From contig SFZH01000008.1 in NCBI GenBank assembly GCA_021234535.1, positions 5,836,897 through 5,900,896 of the forward strand: 64,000 nucleotides of DNA, written 5' to 3'. Origin of the DNA: Stichopus chloronotus (taxonomy: Eukaryota; Echinodermata; Holothuroidea; Aspidochirotida; Stichopodidae). Below are positions 60,663 to 64,000 of this stretch, one piece after another. The notes beneath the pieces are model-generated. The model searched no databases. It was not told the origin of the DNA and worked only from the letters and a program-made list of their open reading frames with translations. Each line of letters starts with the position of its first letter. The first letter of the stretch is position 1. A program made the position numbers and the translations under genes.

Positions 60663-62243
60663 ATCATTTGGTATGCCTTAAAGCTGAGTAAACTGACGAC
60701 AGAATAGTAAATATCTAACAATGTTTCGCAAGGAATCACTATGCCTTTTGGCTTTCCTTTTGCAGCAACTTTTGTCTCAGTAGTGTAATTTAGGTTTAGT
60801 ATTGGTGACACACCATCCAAACAACCTTTCTTGAATAGTGGCTATATTTCTGCATCATTCTTATCCATCAATCTATCTGTCAAGGTTGAAGAAACTTAGT
60901 TTAGAACTGAGGTGATTTTACTCCCCCCCCCACCCATCTTCCTTATATAATATTACCTGAAAGTATTGATGTGAGAGAATATATAGGCACCTTTTGTTGA
61001 AAAAGTAGAATCAACCCTGTTTTGCTTCTTATTTTCAGAAGCATCTGCAGCTTGTTGTTCAGTGGCCTTTAAATCACTTTGCCAAAAGATTGAAGTTTTG
61101 GCTTTTAGAGTTAAAATAATCATTAACCTAAGAATGTTTGCTTGAAGACTGCAGGTCCATCTTAAAGTAAGAAGAGTAAGGATCTCCAAACAAGATTGTG
61201 GATTAAACCTTCAAATTCTTTCTTGAAGTGATAACTCTCATCAGTCAATTCTGTTTTACAGATGACTCTTTTAGTCTTAGTTTGGTAAGTTCTCGACTTG
61301 TCTGTTTAATGAATTCATCCATCAAATTAATAACCTTCTACCCAGAAGAGAAAACGTTGTCTTGTCCCATGGATGATGGTAGATACTGTTTTGTTTGCAC
61401 CAACATGAACCGTGAAGTCCAGTGGATGAGAGGCTGTGGAAGTCAGCAATAATTATGCTGCCTTAACTGAATTGAAAGAAGAGACTCCAGAACTCAAATT
61501 GTGGAACCAGATAAACAGTCAAATAAAGAATCAAGTCTCAGTGATTTGACATCTTGTCCAGAATATCGGTGGTGTTTGATGGCCTTTGAACACAATCATT
61601 GTCCATCTTATGGCGGATGACATTGCATTTATTCTGTAAATCTGGTCAGAGATTAAGTTAAATCTTTGAGATAAAAGACAGTATGAAGTTGTGGTGAATG
61701 ATTGTCACCTGAATTGCCAGTAGCTAGCTTCTAGTGCTTGACTGTTAATACTGTTTGATAGTGTCATTTTTAACATATGGACTCCTTACATCCATTTTAG
61801 GAACAGAAGAACTGTACAGTAGCCTCAGTGCAGAGTTGCCTATTTTCTGCTGGTATTGCCAAAAATACATTCCAAAAAATACATTGCAGTGAAGAAGCTC
61901 TCTGGTTCACTGAATGAACGGTTTACTGTAAGTCTGTAAACACATCATTGATCAACACTTCACACTTTCTTTCATTTTTACTTCTCTCTTAAAAAATTAA
62001 AACATTTGGAACAATGAACTCATAGTAACAATCCTTTTAAACCTGTCTGTGCAGTGATAAGACCAAGCTACTCAAAAGAATTACTTTAAAATATGGGATG
62101 GGACCGTTCATGCACACAGGAGAATTCAAAACTTGTCATCTTTTAGCAAGAAAGTATGATGAAATGGAGTGTCAATCAAACAGATTAAGCACACTTAATT
62201 GCAGTGCTGTGTTTCAGCACAGTACACTACAGTGAAGTACAGT

Positions 62244-62249
<6 letters not shown>

Positions 62250-62307
<58 letters not shown>
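62250..62307 (+). repeat. (AT)n(AC)n microsatellite
   Basis: About 20 AT units followed by about 9 AC units, uninterrupted. Confidence 0.97.
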
Positions 62308-62386
62308 TAATAACAAAACCCTGTGGATATCCCAACTGGCAGTTTCTCCCTGCCAGTTGTGACATTCACAGGGTTTCGTTATTATG
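62306..62386. repeat. Two-step hairpin next to the microsatellite
   Basis: Outer arms CATAATAACAAAACCCTGTG (62306-62325) and the inverse CACAGGGTTTCGTTATTATG (62367-62386), 19 of 20 paired. Inner arms CAACTGGCA (62333-62341) and TGCCAGTTG (62351-62359), perfect. It looks like a small foldback or element terminus. Confidence 0.8.
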
Positions 62387-62459
62387 TATATTATATGCTC
62401 AACTTTGTATGGAGCTCTCTTGACCGGTAAAGCTGGTTGTTTTCTATATTTTTATGCAT

Positions 62460-62560
62460 ATATATATCACACCACATAAAAACTGGTGAAGTATGAAGGT
62501 ATATTAGCTTTCAGGACTGCTGGTCCCTTTGTCAGACGAGTTCAGACAACTAAAATGATT
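62460..62560 (-). mobile_element. Possible Penelope-like element terminal fragment
   Basis: Read on the minus strand: CTCGTCTGACAAAGGGACC, AGCAGTCCTGAAAGCTAATA, TACCTTCATACTTCACCAG. A CTGATGAAGGG-type segment followed by GAAAGCTAAT resembles the end of Penelope-like or related retroelement ORFs, from general recollection only. There is no RT or GIY-YIG domain nearby. Confidence 0.3.
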
Positions 62561-64000
62561 AAACAAAAAACAGAAGCTCAAGGAAACGTAGGTAACAGAC
62601 ATACCTTGTTAAGGAGATTTTCTTCACCTACAGTATAGTGCTCAGAAGGACTGCTACTTCTACATTTTTACCACGTTTCCATAAAGCAGGATGGGCTGTT
62701 ATTCATGATTTTACAAAAGTGCATATGAGGACTGACCATTCATCTTACAGTTTTAACTAGCTTTAGAAACTACCATATCGTGGTGTATTTGTTTGAAAAT
62801 TGCCAAATTCCAGAACAAATGCTTCGCATATGAGCTTTGTTTTTTTTCTGTGAGGAAGTCCTGCATACTTACCACATGAAGCAGTTCTGCTAACTTTTTA
62901 TCCAAAAAACTCAAGTAATCTTTTTGCTACAATGAATAACACTCTAACTAATGGCAGTTATCCTGAGAGACACATGGAGTAGATGTTGTTTTCTACTTTG
63001 TATCAAATGAAAGAGAAAGATGGAAGATTAATGATAACAGCTATTTCTTTTTCATTAAACAGCACATCTTGCTTTGAGGTAGTAATCATGATATAAAGAC
63101 CCCAGTTTAAAGAACTCTTCATTCATAAGTTGAAATTTGTTCCATAGATCTATCATGATCATCAGTTTGAATTGTCCTGTTTAAAGTACATGAAACATGT
63201 GACATGATAAACACATTTTAGAGTATTGACTGAATGAGTACTTACAAAATATTGAAAGTAGCTACAAGTTTCACCAAAATCCATCAAATGTTGACCATTA
63301 TGCAAACAGATTTCTGTTTTCAATTGTATCATGAAGAAACATTGGCCAAATGTGCAAATTTGTGACACCAAAGGAAAGGAGGGACTCACATGATATGTCT
63401 GACTGTATTCTTAGTTTATGTAACCTTTATTGCAAGGACAATTGAGAATTTTATATGCCAAGAGGGTTTTGATGCCTACATTGTCATCTTTAAAAAGATT
63501 GATATCACTCCCTAATTAATTATCCAGATGGCCAGTAGTAAGGGGTTCTTCCTAGCAAAGGAATTACTTGCTTATACTGTGTTGCATCCAACTTTTAAAA
63601 GCTTTATAGCAAAAATGTGTAACAGGTGCAAACACAATTCCAATGGTGTCTCATTCAGTGTTTCACCTTGCAACGTCTGAATGAAGCCAGCTCCTTTTTA
63701 GATGCATTTCACGTATGGAATATGTGTACTGAAATTTTTTGCAGAACTGGTATGTGTTTTCTATTAAATACAAAGCGCAGAAAGGTTCATTTTCACTCTT
63801 CTCATCTTTTGAAAGATTCTGCCATACATTGCCACATTGTATGTTGTATTAGACTGGCAACTTACAATGTTACAGATGAATACTGATTCATCCTTAAATC
63901 TATAAATAAAACAGATTTTAGTCCCTTGGACATTTTAGCACCAGCAATTATTTGAGTGGACTTTCTACTAGAGGACATTACAATTTCCCTTCAATGGTTT

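Larger units (their letters stand above)
55317..64000 (+). other. CAMTA: CAMTA downstream intron (partial)
   Basis: Starts at the GTGAAG donor of the second CG-1 exon and runs off the window. No acceptor followed by the expected ECLYGCYVH-type coding sequence was found. It holds a dispersed repeat copy (57641-58156), the foldback element (59985-60662), a microsatellite with a hairpin (62250-62386), and an exon-like block at 59073-59249 described as a finding. 55320-57640, 60672-62249 and 62600-64000 show nothing recognisable. Confidence 0.8.

Overview
This is eukaryotic, mostly intronic DNA. It is AT-rich, has no long open frames, no operon structure and many dispersed repeats. Two short plus-strand exons are firmly recognisable, at 32793-32860 and 55189-55316. 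They splice in phase (AG|A) to encode consecutive parts of a CG-1 DNA-binding domain, so the window lies inside a calmodulin-binding transcription activator (CAMTA) gene read left to right. The intron between them is about 22.3 kb. The upstream N-terminal exon and the next CG-1 exon were not found and are probably outside the window. The organism is likely an invertebrate animal. Long introns, DIRS-type retroelements and a foldback element resembling sea-urchin TU elements make a marine deuterostome such as an echinoderm a reasonable guess, but the species cannot be fixed from sequence alone.

Layout: 1-32792 is upstream intron. It holds a DIRS-like inverted-terminal-repeat (ITR) pair (401-725), a broken non-LTR reverse transcriptase (5883-6692), a 255-bp degenerate tandem repeat (7215-7960), a GT-rich minisatellite invaded by a DIRS-like repeat (10497-11279), a 46-bp minisatellite (14044-15012), TTAA-flanked miniature transposons, a 145-bp tandem satellite (25469-25780) and several unclassified dispersed repeats. 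32861-55188 is the intron splitting the CG-1 domain. Its main feature is a GC-richer DIRS retroelement (38531-39962) that keeps both inverted ITRs, the internal complementary region and the C-terminal end of a tyrosine recombinase, nested in a second DIRS-like ITR family. 55317-64000 is downstream intron with a foldback element (59985-60662) flanked by a 9-bp direct repeat, an (AT)n(AC)n microsatellite and a small hairpin.

The only working gene supported is CAMTA; everything else is mobile or repetitive DNA in its introns. The most interesting signals are: (1) two DIRS-like ITR families sharing the same terminal architecture, including a right-end hairpin with a covarying base pair; (2) the foldback element with tandem-repeat arms and a GGCGCC-rich core; (3) a 102-bp exon-like block at 41367-41468 whose phase exactly fits insertion into the CG-1 domain; and (4) a 46-bp minisatellite carrying about 15 TTATGTAA sites. 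All repeat comparisons were made by eye.
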